NCBI RefSeq assembly: GCF_001718795.1
Contig: NZ_CP013435.1
Span: 620,001 to 684,000, forward strand
Direction: 5' to 3'
Length of the DNA: 64,000 nt
DNA from: Burkholderia latens
Lineage (GTDB): Bacteria > Pseudomonadota > Gammaproteobacteria > Burkholderiales > Burkholderiaceae
Shown here: in pieces, positions 10,362 to 20,148 of the stretch
Numbering within the stretch: position 1 is the first letter of the stretch
Layout of the letters: every line of letters starts with the position of its first letter
The notes under the pieces: generated by a model
What the model was told of the DNA's origin: nothing
Databases searched by the model: none
Seen by the model: the letters and a program-made list of their open reading frames with translations, nothing else
Translations under genes and position numbers: made by a program

Positions 10362-10374
10362 GCGGAGCGCGAAA

Positions 10375-11112
10375 GTGGCGGCGGTGAGCGGCACGCAGCG
10401 CACGCGCACGGTGGGGCTGACCCGCTGGCTCGTCTACGCGGGTTCGGTGTTCGCGGGCGCGTGGCTCGCGACGCAACTGTTCTATCTCGTGCAGATCGCC
10501 GCGTGGTCGTTCATCAACCCCGGCTCGACCGCGTTCATGCGTACCGACGCATGGTGGCTGTCGCGCGACAAGCCGCCCGCCCAGATCCAGCACCAGTGGG
10601 TGCCGTACGACCAGATTTCGCGCAACCTGAAGCGCGCGCTGATCGCATCGGAGGATGCGACGTTCGCCACCAACAACGGGTACGACGTCGACGCAATCCT
10701 GCAGGCGTGGGAGAAGAACCAGGCGCGCGGCCGGATCGTCGCGGGCGGTTCGACGATCACGCAGCAGCTCGCGCGCAACCTGTTCCTGTCGCGCGAGAAG
10801 AGCTACATCCGCAAAGGGCAGGAGCTGATCATCACGTGGATGCTCGAGACGTTGCTCGACAAGGAGCGCATTTTCGAGATCTACCTGAATTCGGTCGAAT
10901 GGGGCCGCGGCGTGTACGGTGCCGAGGCCGCCGCACGCTATTACTACCGGATCCCCGCGAGCCGGCTTGGCGCGTGGCAGTCGGCGCGTCTCGCGGTGAT
11001 GCTGCCGAAACCGCGCTGGTTCGATGCACACCGCGGCTCGGCGTATCAGGCGCAGCGAGCGGCCGTGATTGCGCGCCGCATGGGCGCCGCCGAGCTGCCG
11101 CAATCGCAGTAA
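10375..11112 (+). CDS. mtgA: Monofunctional biosynthetic peptidoglycan transglycosylase
   Basis: MtgA polymerises lipid II into glycan strands at the periplasmic face of the inner membrane. I take the GTG at 10375, 13 bases after aroE; a further GTG lies at 10384, and an ATG at 10300 would overlap aroE. The 245 residues include one membrane helix (about residues 17-42) and the GT51 domain with the catalytic-Glu motif [14 protein letters not shown] and the second motif [14 protein letters not shown]. There is no transpeptidase domain, which distinguishes it from class A PBPs. Confidence 0.95.
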   Translation: MAAVSGTQRTRTVGLTRWLVYAGSVFAGAWLATQLFYLVQIAAWSFINPGSTAFMRTDAWWLSRDKPPAQIQHQWVPYDQISRNLKRALIASEDATFATNNGYDVDAILQAWEKNQARGRIVAGGSTITQQLARNLFLSREKSYIRKGQELIITWMLETLLDKERIFEIYLNSVEWGRGVYGAEAAARYYYRIPASRLGAWQSARLAVMLPKPRWFDAHRGSAYQAQRAAVIARRMGAAELPQSQ

Positions 11113-11539
11113 GCGGCGCGTTCGCCCCGTCGCATTGTCCGTTCCGTCATTCGCGCGTCGATGCTGCGCTGCAGCGCGTTCGCGGCGCGCGCGTGTCGCG
11201 CGCCATTCATTAGACGAAATCGTCTATTTCGGTTTGCTGACCAATGCACGCGGTCACGCGATTTTGTTCGCCGATATGGCGCGAAATCCGCACGATTTTA
11301 GTGCGTAAAACTAAACATGCGCAACACTGAAAGGCGCATGAAATACGACGGTTCGCGAATCGAAGCATTCCTGAAAGGTGTGCGCCGCACCGACTCCCGT
11401 TCGAATATTTCCAAATTTTTCAAAGCCGACCTGCTCGCGTATATTGGCCGGCGCCTCGGCTCATCGGCCGCAATCGAGGCGGGGGGCGGCTTACCCGGCT
11501 GCTCGACACACAAAAACATTCGAGAGAAGGAAAGCAACG
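11113..11539 (+). other. Gene-free region before the S10 peptidase, with a 16-bp palindrome
   Basis: These 427 bases hold no convincing gene. The block from about 11210 to 11450 is noticeably AT-richer than its surroundings. A perfect palindrome TAGACGA-AA-TCGTCTA lies at 11211-11226 and could be an operator or a small hairpin. The ribosome-binding site of the next gene (GAGAAGGAAAG) sits at the right-hand end. Confidence 0.5.
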
Positions 11540-13150
11540 ATGCCAGCGAGCAAAGCGAAGCTGTTGTTGGGAGTCGTGTTCTCTTCGCTGATTCTGACGG
11601 CCTGCAACGACGACGTGACGTCGTCCGCCGCGGCAGGCACCGACAATTCAGCCGATCCCGCCGCTCAGGCGGACAGGCCGTACAACGATCCCAACAGTTA
11701 TTCGTCGAGCGCAAGCGCGTCGCTCGATGCGTCCGCCGCCGTCGAAAAGGCCGCCGTCACCCATCACCAGATCACGCTGAACGGCAAGACGATCCGCTAC
11801 ACGGCCACCGCGGGCCACCTCGTCGCGCGCAATCCGCAGACGGGCGCGCCCGAAGCGTCGTTCTTCTACGTCGCGTACACCGCCGACAACCAGAGCGCGG
11901 CCAAGCGCCCGGTCACGTTCCTGTACAACGGCGGCCCCGGCTCCGCATCGGTATGGCTGCATCTGGGCTCGTTCGGCCCGAAGCGGATACAGACGGGCGA
12001 CCCGAACGCGAACACGTCGACGTTCCCGTTCGTCGACAACGCGGAAAGCCTGCTCGACACCACCGATCTCGTGTTCGTCGATGCGATCGGCACCGGCTTC
12101 TCGGAAGCGATCGCGCCGAACACGAACCAGACGTTCTGGGGCGTCGACCAGGACGCCGGTGCGTTCCGCGACTTCGTCACGCGCTACATCGCGGTGAACC
12201 AGCGCAACGATTCGCCGAAGTACCTGTTCGGCGAGTCGTACGGCACGCCGCGCACCGACGTGCTCGCGAACCTGCTCGAGACGGCCGGCGTAAAACTGGC
12301 CGGCATCGTGCTGCAGTCGTCGATCCTGAACTACAACACCAACTGCGACATGGCGAGCGACTATGTCGGCAACTCGAACAACGGCGCGAGCCCGGTCAGT
12401 TGCGCGGGCTTCGTGCCGTCGTACGGAACCGTCGGCGCGTACTACCAGCTCGACAATCCGAATCCGTCGACTCTGCCGCAGTATGCGGACCAGCTGCGCC
12501 AACTGACGGCCGGCAGCTACGCGCCTGCCGTGAACGCGTATCTCGCGAGCCATACGCCGCCGCCGCCGAGCCTCGTCACGACGATGTCGAACGCGACCGG
12601 CGTGAAGGCGTCGCTGTGGAATGCCGACTTCAACGTGGTCCCGACGTTCTTCGACAACAGCTTCCAGGTGTCGCTGATCCCCGGCACACTGATCGGCCGC
12701 TACGACGCGCGCGTGAACGTACCGTCGTCGAGCCCGCTCGCGGCCGACGGCGACCCGTCGAGCACGTTCATCACGAAGCCGTTCACCGACACGATCGGCA
12801 GCTACCTGCCGAACGTGCTGAAGTACAGCGCGCAGTCGGCGTATTCGGTCAGCAGCAATGCGATCCAGACCTGGGACTGGACGCACGACGGCCTCGCGAT
12901 GCCCGACACGATCCCCGATCTCGCTGCGGCGCTCACGCTGAATCCGTCGCTGAAGGTGCTGTCGCTGAACGGGTATCACGACATCGCGACGCCGTTCTAC
13001 CAGACCGAGCTCGACCTCGCGCGGCTCGGCTCGCAACCGAACCTGACGATCAAGGACTATCAGGGTGGACACATGGTCTATCTCGACGATACGTCGCGTC
13101 CGCAGGAGAAAGCCGACCTCGTGACTTTCTACAACGCGGCCGCGCACTGA
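11540..13150 (+). CDS. Lipoprotein serine carboxypeptidase-like peptidase (family S10)
   Basis: The 536-residue protein begins MPASKAKLLLG and has the lipobox LTAC at residues 19-22, so it should be an exported lipoprotein with Cys22 at its mature N-terminus. It carries S10 landmarks: the oxyanion segment NGGPGSAS, the nucleophile motif GESYGT with Ser233, and late Asp and His candidates in LNGYHDIATPF and GGHMVY. Family S10 enzymes are acid-active carboxypeptidases; bacterial members are little characterised. It starts after a 427-base gap and is followed by an EF-hand gene. Longer in-frame starts upstream lack a signal peptide and were not used. Confidence 0.88.
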   Translation: MPASKAKLLLGVVFSSLILTACNDDVTSSAAAGTDNSADPAAQADRPYNDPNSYSSSASASLDASAAVEKAAVTHHQITLNGKTIRYTATAGHLVARNPQTGAPEASFFYVAYTADNQSAAKRPVTFLYNGGPGSASVWLHLGSFGPKRIQTGDPNANTSTFPFVDNAESLLDTTDLVFVDAIGTGFSEAIAPNTNQTFWGVDQDAGAFRDFVTRYIAVNQRNDSPKYLFGESYGTPRTDVLANLLETAGVKLAGIVLQSSILNYNTNCDMASDYVGNSNNGASPVSCAGFVPSYGTVGAYYQLDNPNPSTLPQYADQLRQLTAGSYAPAVNAYLASHTPPPPSLVTTMSNATGVKASLWNADFNVVPTFFDNSFQVSLIPGTLIGRYDARVNVPSSSPLAADGDPSSTFITKPFTDTIGSYLPNVLKYSAQSAYSVSSNAIQTWDWTHDGLAMPDTIPDLAAALTLNPSLKVLSLNGYHDIATPFYQTELDLARLGSQPNLTIKDYQGGHMVYLDDTSRPQEKADLVTFYNAAAH

Positions 13151-13228
13151 CGCGACGGGCCGGCGCCGCGCGCCCCTCGCGGCGCATGCGCCGGCCATCG
13201 ACGACCTCATTCCAGACTGGAGCCTGAC

Positions 13229-13633
13229 ATGACCAAACGTTTCATCGTCGTAGCCGCCGCGCTCGCGTGCGCGGGCGTCGCAGCATCCGCACCGGTGTCC
13301 GCATTCGCGCAGGCGGGCGACGCCGCCACTCCGGCGCGCGCGCGCCAGGCGCAACTCGGCGACCCGTACGTGCCGCTGGCCGCGCGCAAGCCGACCGCCG
13401 GCACGCAGACGACCGGCGCCGCGCTGCACGCGCAGGTGGTGCGCAAGCTCGCGCGGCAGTTCGGCGCGGCGGACACGCAGAACACCGGTTCGATCACCGA
13501 AGCGCAGGCGCGCGCGGCCGGCCTCGGCTACGTCGCGAATCACTTCCGGCAGATCGATGCGAACGGCAGCGGCCGCGTGTCGTTCGCCGACGTGCAGCGC
13601 TACATGCAGGCGCGCAGCGCGAACCAGCAGTAA
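13229..13633 (+). CDS. Exported EF-hand domain protein
   Basis: This small 134-residue protein has a clear Sec signal peptide (about residues 1-27, ending near SAFAQA). Two EF-hand-like segments follow: a degenerate one around QFGAADTQNTGSITEAQ and a better one at FRQIDANGSGRVSFADV, with the D-x-N-x-S-G-x-V pattern of a calcium loop. It probably sits in the periplasm or outside the cell and binds a divalent cation. It follows the S10 peptidase by 78 bases and may be co-expressed with it; a joint role is only inferred. Confidence 0.8.
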   Translation: MTKRFIVVAAALACAGVAASAPVSAFAQAGDAATPARARQAQLGDPYVPLAARKPTAGTQTTGAALHAQVVRKLARQFGAADTQNTGSITEAQARAAGLGYVANHFRQIDANGSGRVSFADVQRYMQARSANQQ

Positions 13634-13653
13634 GCACGGCGCGCACGAACAAC

Positions 13654-13688
13654 GGGGGCGGAATCTGCGACGCGCGGGTTCCGCCCCC
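13654..13688 (+). terminator. Hairpin after the EF-hand gene
   Basis: A perfect 10-bp stem (GGGGGCGGAA / TTCCGCCCCC) with a 15-base loop begins 20 bases after the stop of the EF-hand gene. There is no T-tract, so it is a probable transcript end or stabilising hairpin rather than a classical intrinsic terminator. Confidence 0.45.
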
Positions 13689-13772
13689 GCGCGCATTGCG
13701 CAGCCGTTGCCCGTCCGGTAACACACGCACGCGCATGCCGGTTTCTCATTATCTGGACAACGCACTCAAATA

Positions 13773-13801
13773 TTGGTGGCGCGTACGTCCGCTCCTACAA
13801 T
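13773..13801 (+). promoter_or_regulatory. Candidate promoter of the galactose/arabinose cluster
   Basis: TTGGTG (13773-13778) and TACAAT (13796-13801) are separated by 17 bases, in the 349-base gene-free stretch before the IclR-family gene. The -35 match is partial (3 of 6). The upstream stretch around 13745-13775 is AT-richer and is the likeliest place for an IclR-type operator, though no perfect palindrome was seen. Confidence 0.4.
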
Positions 13802-13982
13802 CCGAAGCACATCGACAGCTTCGGACCCACGCACCGCGCGGCGCCCGAGCACACGGAGACACCTTCCATGACGTTCGCCGGGCCCTTTCCTCGGTGCATC
13901 GACCGCCGCGTTGCCGCGACGCCAGACTTCGTTACGGCGTTGCGACTGCGGCTTACCCGATTCCGCTGAAGAAGCCTGTTCC

Positions 13983-14882
13983 ATGACCAAGATGCCTGAC
14001 ACCCTCGCTCTCGACGCCCGGCGCGCGACGCCGGACGATGCGCCGCTCACCGACAGCATCGGCGCGACCAGCACGCCGCTCGATCTCGCCGCGCAGCAGG
14101 CCGGCACGCAGACGTTGCTGCGCGGCCTGGCGATCCTCGAAGCGATCGCAAACGGCGCGCGCGACATGCGTGCGATCGGCGCCGCGCTCGGCACGACGCG
14201 CAGCACGACGCACCGGCTTGTCAGCAGCCTCGTACAGGCGCGTTACCTGCGCCAGGTGCAGGGCGGCTATCTGCTCGGCCCGAAGCTGATCGAGCTCGGC
14301 ACGATCGCGCTCGAGCAGATGCCGCTCACGGCGGTCGCGCGGCCTCATCTCGAAGCGCTCGCGGAAGCGACGCTCGACACGATCCACCTCGGCGTGCGCG
14401 ACGGCGACGACGTGCTGTACATCGACAAGATTCCGGGCACGCGCGGGCTCGAGATGCGCTCGCGCGTCGGCCACCGGATGCCGCTCGCGTCGACCGGCAT
14501 CGGCAAGGCGATGATGCTCGACCTCGATCCGGACCTGTGGCGCTCGCTGTTCGAGGCTGCGCGGCGCGCGCTCGCCGGAGTCAATTTCAAGCCGGACAAC
14601 CGGCCCGAGACGAGTGCGTTCCTGCAGCGCATGGCGCATTACGCGGCCGGCGGCTACACGTTCGATCTCGAGGAAAACGAAGCGTCGATCCGCTGCGTGG
14701 CCGCGCCGATCCGCGATGCATCGGGCGCGATCGTCGCAGCGGTGTCGGTGGCCAGCACGATTCCGTACATGCCGCACGACCGGATGGACGAACTGATTCC
14801 GCTCGTGCAGCGCGAAGCGCGAGCCATTTCCGCGGAGCTGGGCTGGAGCCCGCCGCAGGGTACCCGCAGGATCAAACGATGA
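13983..14882 (+). CDS. IclR-family transcriptional regulator
   Basis: The 299-residue protein has an extended N-terminus of about 38 residues. A winged-helix DNA-binding domain follows (LLRGLAILEAIAN to about residue 100, with recognition helix around TTRSTTHRLVSSL), then the IclR effector-binding domain with the conserved DGDDVLYIDKIPG and the S-T-G-I-G-K-A segment. The ATG at 13983 is the first plausible start. Its stop overlaps the kinase start (ATGA). Context implies it controls the sugar cluster downstream, with a galactonate- or arabinonate-type intermediate as a plausible effector. Confidence 0.88.
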   Translation: MTKMPDTLALDARRATPDDAPLTDSIGATSTPLDLAAQQAGTQTLLRGLAILEAIANGARDMRAIGAALGTTRSTTHRLVSSLVQARYLRQVQGGYLLGPKLIELGTIALEQMPLTAVARPHLEALAEATLDTIHLGVRDGDDVLYIDKIPGTRGLEMRSRVGHRMPLASTGIGKAMMLDLDPDLWRSLFEAARRALAGVNFKPDNRPETSAFLQRMAHYAAGGYTFDLEENEASIRCVAAPIRDASGAIVAAVSVASTIPYMPHDRMDELIPLVQREARAISAELGWSPPQGTRRIKR

Positions 14883-15904
14883 CCAATTCGACCCGGACCG
14901 TTCCGGACGCCAATTCCGCCGACCCGTCGCTGATTGCGCTCGACTGGGGCACGACGTCGCTGCGCGCGTATCTGTTCGACGCGCACGGCGCGCTCATCGA
15001 CACGCGCACCCGCGCGGCGGGCGTGATGCACGTGCCGGCCGGCGGCGCGCGCGCGTTCGACGTCGTGTTCGAGGAAGCGTGCGGCGACTGGCTGGACCGC
15101 GCGCCCGGCATGCCGGTGCTGGCGGCCGGGATGGTCGGCAGCGCGCAGGGCTGGCGCGAGGCGCCGTACGTCGCGGTGCCGGCCGGCGCGGATGCGCTCG
15201 TCGCGGGCCTCGTCACGGTAACGACCGCACGCGGCACGACGGTATCGATCGTGCCGGGCGTGATCGCAACGGGCGAACTGCCCGACGTGATGCGCGGCGA
15301 GGAAACGCAGATATTCGGCGCGCTCGCGAGCGATCCGATGCTTGATGCCGATCGTTCAGGGGTACTGATCGGCCTGCCGGGCACGCATGCGAAATGGGCA
15401 TGGGTGAAGGGCGGTCTCATCGAGCGCTTCCAGACCTTCATGACCGGCGAGCTGTACGCGGCGCTGCGCGACCACACGATCCTCGGCCGCACGATGCGCG
15501 CGAGCGCGTCGCCGGACCGCGCGGCGTTCGAGCGCGGCGTCGCGGTGGCCCGCGGCGCGCAGCGCACGGGGCTGCTCGCGACGATCTTCAGCACGCGCAC
15601 GCTCGGCCTGACCGACCGGCTCGCGCCGGATGCGCAGGGCGACTACCTGTCCGGGCTGCTGATCGGCCACGAGCTGAATGCGCTCGACGCGATGCTCGCG
15701 GAGCGCGGCGCGGCGCTTGCAAATCAGCCGCTGCTGCTGATCGGCGACGGCGGATTGTGCGCGCGCTACGTCGACGCGCTGAACGTGTTCGGTTGCACGC
15801 ACGCGCGTGTGGCCGCGCAGGCGACCGAACGCGGCCTGTGGTGGATCGCATCGCGTGCCGGGCTCGTGCGCGCGGACGGCGCACCGGTTTGCGCCGATCA
15901 ATGA
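14879..15904 (+). CDS. dgoK: 2-dehydro-3-deoxygalactonokinase
   Basis: DgoK phosphorylates 2-keto-3-deoxy-galactonate to the 6-phosphate in the De Ley-Doudoroff route. The 341-residue protein has the phosphate-loop motif IALDWGTTSLRAYLFD near residue 20 and the family core PVLAAGMVGSAQGWREAPY. A later conserved region reads VLIGLPGTHAKWAWVKGG. Length is a little above the roughly 300 usual for the family. It overlaps the regulator gene by 4 bases and precedes the matching aldolase by 22 bases, which supports the substrate assignment. Confidence 0.9.
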   Translation: MTNSTRTVPDANSADPSLIALDWGTTSLRAYLFDAHGALIDTRTRAAGVMHVPAGGARAFDVVFEEACGDWLDRAPGMPVLAAGMVGSAQGWREAPYVAVPAGADALVAGLVTVTTARGTTVSIVPGVIATGELPDVMRGEETQIFGALASDPMLDADRSGVLIGLPGTHAKWAWVKGGLIERFQTFMTGELYAALRDHTILGRTMRASASPDRAAFERGVAVARGAQRTGLLATIFSTRTLGLTDRLAPDAQGDYLSGLLIGHELNALDAMLAERGAALANQPLLLIGDGGLCARYVDALNVFGCTHARVAAQATERGLWWIASRAGLVRADGAPVCADQ

Positions 15905-15926
15905 GCTGCTTGAAGAGGAACTGCCG

Positions 15927-16604
15927 ATGTCGCCCGACCTAACGCTGCCCGCGCCGTACATGCCGAACGCCGCGCTGATGCGCGCCTTCGACGCGTGCCC
16001 GCTGATCGCGATCATGCGCGGGATCACGCCCGCCGAGGCGGCGGACCACGGTCATGCACTGCATGAAGCCGGCTTCCGGATCGTCGAGGTGCCGCTCAAT
16101 TCGCCCGATCCGTTCGACAGCATCGCGGCGCTGCGCCGTGCTTTGCCCGACGACATGATCGTCGGCGCGGGCACCGTGCTGCGCGCCGAGTTCGTCGACC
16201 GCGTGCAGGACGCGGGCGGCGCGCTGATCGTGATGCCGCACAGCGATGCGGCGGTGATCCGCCGCGCGCGCGAGCGCGGGCTCGCGAGTGCGCCCGGCGT
16301 CGCGACGCCGACCGAGGCGTTCGCCGCGCTCGCGAACGGCGCCGACGTGCTGAAGATGTTTCCGGCCGAGCAGCTCGGCGTGCCGGTCGTGAAGGCGTGG
16401 CGCGCGGTGATCGATCGCGCGGTGCCGCTGATTCCGGTCGGCGGCATTGCGCCGGACAACATGCAGCCGTTCCTCGCTGCTGGAGCGAATGGGTTCGGGC
16501 TCGGCTCGGCGTTGTACCGGCCCGGCCAGTCCGCCGACGCGACCGCGGCGAATGCGCGTGCGTTCCAGGCCGGCCTGCGCGCCGCGCGCGGCGGAGCCGC
16601 ATGA
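15927..16604 (+). CDS. dgoA: 2-dehydro-3-deoxy-6-phosphogalactonate aldolase
   Basis: This class I aldolase cleaves KDPGal to pyruvate and glyceraldehyde 3-phosphate. From the ATG at 15927 it has 225 residues. It shows the substrate-loop LIAIMRGITPAEA, the catalytic-Glu strand RIVEVPLNSPDP and the Schiff-base Lys in GADVLKMFPAEQLG. The LNSP motif, where the KDPG-specific Eda at 56.2 kb has LRTP, fits the galactonate-specific branch. The ATG is 22 bases after dgoK, and the stop overlaps the next ATG. Confidence 0.9.
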   Translation: MSPDLTLPAPYMPNAALMRAFDACPLIAIMRGITPAEAADHGHALHEAGFRIVEVPLNSPDPFDSIAALRRALPDDMIVGAGTVLRAEFVDRVQDAGGALIVMPHSDAAVIRRARERGLASAPGVATPTEAFAALANGADVLKMFPAEQLGVPVVKAWRAVIDRAVPLIPVGGIAPDNMQPFLAAGANGFGLGSALYRPGQSADATAANARAFQAGLRAARGGAA

Positions 16605-17383
16605 TGGATCGCCTCGCAGGCAAGGTCGCCGTGGTGACCGGCGCGGGCCGCGGAATCGGCGCGGCGATTGCGCTCGCGTTTGCGCGCGAGGGTGCGGCCG
16701 TCGCGCTCGTCGACGTCGACTTCCCGCTCGCACGGCGCACGGCTGCGGCGACCGCCGACGCCGTCGACGGCGCGCGCGTGCTGCCGCTGCATGCGGACGT
16801 CACGCGCCAGGAGTCGGTGCGCGACGCACTCGCGCAGACCGAAGCCGCGTTCGGCCCGCTCGACGTGCTGGTGAACAACGCGGGCATCAACGTATTCGCC
16901 GATCCGCTGACGATGACGGACGACGACTGGCGCCGGTGCTTCGCGGTCGACCTCGACGGCGTGTGGCACGGCTGTCGCGCGGCGCTGCCGGGAATGGTGG
17001 AGCGCGGGCGCGGCAGCATCGTGAACATCGCGTCGACGCACGCGTTCCGGATCATCCCGGGATGTTTTCCTTACCCGGTCGCGAAACACGGCGTGCTGGG
17101 CCTCACGCGCGCCCTCGGCATCGAATATGCGGCGCGCAACGTGCGCGTGAATGCGATTGCGCCGGGCTACATCGAGACGCAGCTCACGCGCGACTGGTGG
17201 GATGCGCAGGCCGACCCGGCCGCGGCGCGGGCGCACACGCTCGCACTGCAGCCGATGAAGCGGATCGGCAAGCCGGAGGAGGTCGCGATGACGGCGGTGT
17301 TCCTCGCATCCGACGAGGCGCCGTTCATCAATGCCGCGTGCATCACCGTCGACGGCGGGCGCGCGGCGCTGTACCACGACTGA
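16601..17383 (+). CDS. SDR-family NAD(P)-dependent oxidoreductase (first of two in the cluster)
   Basis: A classical short-chain dehydrogenase of 260 residues. It has the cofactor loop TGAGRGIG, the NNAG motif, and the catalytic Ser in IVNIAST followed by YPVAK (Tyr and Lys). The SDR C-terminus VDGGRAALYHD is intact. An acidic residue after beta-2 (LVDVD) suggests NAD preference. The ATG overlaps the dgoA stop. Its substrate is not fixed by sequence; oxidation of a sugar or a sugar acid in the galactose/arabinose route is the contextual guess. Confidence 0.85.
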   Translation: MMDRLAGKVAVVTGAGRGIGAAIALAFAREGAAVALVDVDFPLARRTAAATADAVDGARVLPLHADVTRQESVRDALAQTEAAFGPLDVLVNNAGINVFADPLTMTDDDWRRCFAVDLDGVWHGCRAALPGMVERGRGSIVNIASTHAFRIIPGCFPYPVAKHGVLGLTRALGIEYAARNVRVNAIAPGYIETQLTRDWWDAQADPAAARAHTLALQPMKRIGKPEEVAMTAVFLASDEAPFINAACITVDGGRAALYHD

Positions 17384-17485
17384 CGCGACGATTCGAAAGA
17401 CCGCACGTGCGACGGCCGCGCGCACGCTGCGTCGAAACCAACAAGCGGCTGTATCCCGTTCGATGAAGACAAGGAGACACTGGAG

Positions 17486-18481
17486 ATGAAACGCAGAACG
17501 TTCGTAACGCTGGCGGCCGCGGCCGCGGTGGTGATGGGAAGCCCGATCGCGCACGCGGCCGATCCGGTCAAGATCGGCTTCCTGGTGAAGCAGCCGGAAG
17601 AGCCGTGGTTCCAGGACGAATGGAAATTCGCCGAGATGGCCGCGAAGGACAAGGGCTTCACGCTCGTGAAGATCGGTGCGCCGTCCGGCGAGAAGGTGAT
17701 GAGCGCGATCGACAACCTGTCCGCGCAGAAGGCGCAGGGCTTCATCATCTGCACGCCCGACGTGAAGCTCGGGCCGGGCATCGTCGCGAAGGCGAAGTCC
17801 CACAACCTGAAGATGATGACGGTCGACGACCGTCTCGTCGACGGCGCGGGCAAGCCGATCGAGTCGGTGCCGCACATGGGGATTTCCGCATACAACATCG
17901 GCAAGCAGGTGGGTGACGGCATCGCGGCCGAGATCAAGAAGCGCGGCTGGAACATGAAGGACGTCGGCGCGATCGACATCACGTACGAGCAGCTGCCCAC
18001 CGCGCACGACCGCACGAGCGGCGCGACCGACGCGCTGGTCGCGGCCGGTTTCCCGAAGGCGAACGTGATCGCGGCGCCGCAGGCGAAGACCGACACCGAG
18101 AACGCGTTCAACGCGGCCAACATCGCGCTCACAAAGAACCCGCAGTTCAAGCACTGGGTCGCGTACGGGCTGAACGACGAGGCCGTGCTCGGCGCGGTGC
18201 GCGCGGCCGAAGGGCGCGGCTTCAAGGCGGACAACATGATCGGCATCGGCATCGGCGGCTCCGATTCGGCGCTGAACGAGTTCAAGAAGCCGCAGCCGAC
18301 GGGTTTCTACGGCACCGTGATCATCAGCCCGAAGCGCCACGGCGAGGAAACCTCGGACCTCATGTATGCGTGGATCACGCAAGGCAAGGCCCCGCCGGCG
18401 CTGACGCTGACGACGGGCATGCTCGCGACGCGCGACAACGTGTCGAAGGTGCGCGAGGAGATGGGGCTCGCATCGAAGTAA
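17486..18481 (+). CDS. araF: Periplasmic L-arabinose/D-galactose-binding protein of an ABC importer
   Basis: The 331-residue protein has a signal peptide (about residues 1-24, cut near AHAA) and a periplasmic-binding-protein-like sugar fold. The mature start DPVKIGFLVKQPEEPWFQDEW is typical of AraF proteins, which bind L-arabinose and, less tightly, D-galactose. It follows the first SDR gene by 102 bases and has a good AAGGAGAC ribosome-binding site. araG and araH follow in the same direction, completing an ABC importer. Confidence 0.93.
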   Translation: MKRRTFVTLAAAAAVVMGSPIAHAADPVKIGFLVKQPEEPWFQDEWKFAEMAAKDKGFTLVKIGAPSGEKVMSAIDNLSAQKAQGFIICTPDVKLGPGIVAKAKSHNLKMMTVDDRLVDGAGKPIESVPHMGISAYNIGKQVGDGIAAEIKKRGWNMKDVGAIDITYEQLPTAHDRTSGATDALVAAGFPKANVIAAPQAKTDTENAFNAANIALTKNPQFKHWVAYGLNDEAVLGAVRAAEGRGFKADNMIGIGIGGSDSALNEFKKPQPTGFYGTVIISPKRHGEETSDLMYAWITQGKAPPALTLTTGMLATRDNVSKVREEMGLASK

Positions 18482-18547
18482 GCGGCTTGCCGGCCGCCGC
18501 GGCGACGCGCGGCCGGCAATCGATGGATCTGCAAGTGGGGAGACGAC

Positions 18548-20068
18548 GTGTCAGCGGCACTGCGTTTTGACAATATCGGCAAGGTATTTCCCGGCGTGCG
18601 CGCACTCGACGGCATCTCGTTCGACGTGCACGCGGGCGAGGTGCATGGCCTGATGGGCGAGAACGGCGCGGGCAAGTCGACGCTGCTGAAGATTCTCGGC
18701 GGCGAATACCAGCCCGACGCGGGCAGCGTGCTGGTCGACGGCCAGCCCGTGCATTTTTCGAGTGCGGCCGCATCGATCGCGGCCGGCATCGCGGTGATTC
18801 ACCAGGAACTGCAGTACGTGCCCGACCTGACGGTCGCGGAGAACCTGCTGCTCGGCCGGCTGCCGAATGCGCTCGGCTGGGTAAGAAAGGGCGAGGCGAA
18901 GCGCCACGTGCGCGAGCGGCTCGCCGCGATGGGCGTCGATCTCGATCCGGACGCGAAGCTCGGGCGGCTGTCGATCGCGCAGCGGCAGATGGTCGAGATC
19001 TGCAAGGCGCTGATGCGCAATGCACGCGTGATCGCGCTCGACGAACCGACGAGCTCGTTGTCGCATCGGGAGACCGAGGTGCTGTTCAAGCTCGTCGACG
19101 ACCTGCGCGCGCAGGGTCGCGCGCTGATCTACATCTCGCACCGGATGGACGAGATCTACCGGCTTTGCGATGCGTGCACGATCTTCCGCGACGGGCGCAA
19201 GATCGCGTCGCACGAATCGCTGGCCGACGTGCCGCGCGAACGGCTGGTCGCCGAGATGGTCGGGCGCGAGATTTCGGACATCTACCATTACGCGCCGCGC
19301 GCGCTCGGCGACGTGCGCTTCTCGGCCGAAGGCATCGACGGCCCGGCGCTGCGCGAGCCGGCGAGCTTCTCGGTACGCGCGGGCGAGATCGTCGGCTTCT
19401 TCGGGCTGGTCGGCGCCGGCCGCAGCGAGCTGATGCGGCTCGTGTACGGCGCGGACCGCCGGCGCGCGGGCACGCTGACGCTCGACGGCACGCGCATCGA
19501 CGTAAAGCGCACCGGCGACGCGATCCGCCACGGGATCGTGCTGTGTCCGGAGGACCGCAAGGAGGAAGGGATCATCGCGATGGCATCGGTCGCGGAGAAC
19601 ATCAACATCAGCTGCCGCCGCCATTCGTTGCGCGCAGGGCTCTTCATCGACCGCAAGACCGAAACCGAAACGGCCGACCGCTTCATCCAGCGGCTGAAGA
19701 TCAAGACGCCGAGCCGGCGGCAGAAGATCCGTTTCCTGTCGGGCGGCAACCAGCAGAAGGCGATCCTGTCGCGCTGGCTCGCGGAGCCCGACCTGAAGGT
19801 CGTGATCCTCGACGAGCCGACGCGCGGCATCGACGTCGGCGCGAAGCACGAGATCTACGACGTGATCTACCGGCTCGCGGAGCGCGGCTGCGCGATCGTG
19901 ATGGTGTCGTCTGAGCTGCCGGAGGTGCTCGGCGTGTCCGACCGCATCGTCGTGATGCGCGAAGGGCGAATCGCCGGCGAGCTGCCGCGCGAGCGGGCGA
20001 ACGAACATGCGGTGCTGAGCCTCGCGCTGCCGCAGACGAGCGTCGTCGAGGCGGCTGACGCAGTTTGA
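18548..20068 (+). CDS. araG: Sugar ABC importer, duplicated ATP-binding protein
   Basis: The 506-residue protein holds two ABC ATPase domains, as expected for AraG/RbsA. Domain 1 has Walker [10 protein letters not shown] near residue 37 and Walker [12 protein letters not shown]. Domain 2 has the degenerate loop [12 protein letters not shown], the signature [11 protein letters not shown] and Walker [15 protein letters not shown]. It energises uptake through AraH at the inner membrane. The start is the GTG at 18548 with GGGGAG just upstream. araH follows after 80 bases. Confidence 0.95.
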   Translation: MSAALRFDNIGKVFPGVRALDGISFDVHAGEVHGLMGENGAGKSTLLKILGGEYQPDAGSVLVDGQPVHFSSAAASIAAGIAVIHQELQYVPDLTVAENLLLGRLPNALGWVRKGEAKRHVRERLAAMGVDLDPDAKLGRLSIAQRQMVEICKALMRNARVIALDEPTSSLSHRETEVLFKLVDDLRAQGRALIYISHRMDEIYRLCDACTIFRDGRKIASHESLADVPRERLVAEMVGREISDIYHYAPRALGDVRFSAEGIDGPALREPASFSVRAGEIVGFFGLVGAGRSELMRLVYGADRRRAGTLTLDGTRIDVKRTGDAIRHGIVLCPEDRKEEGIIAMASVAENINISCRRHSLRAGLFIDRKTETETADRFIQRLKIKTPSRRQKIRFLSGGNQQKAILSRWLAEPDLKVVILDEPTRGIDVGAKHEIYDVIYRLAERGCAIVMVSSELPEVLGVSDRIVVMREGRIAGELPRERANEHAVLSLALPQTSVVEAADAV

Positions 20069-20148
20069 GGTCGCCGCGTGCGACGCAGGACTTTCGAATC
20101 GATCAAGCGCGGCGCGGGCCGCGCGATGCAGGAGCAGGAGACACAACC

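Noticed and set aside
13234..13765. Part of a 705-residue minus-strand frame across the EF-hand and S10 genes
   Set aside because: Arg/Val-rich antisense frame; both plus-strand genes have signal peptides and domains.
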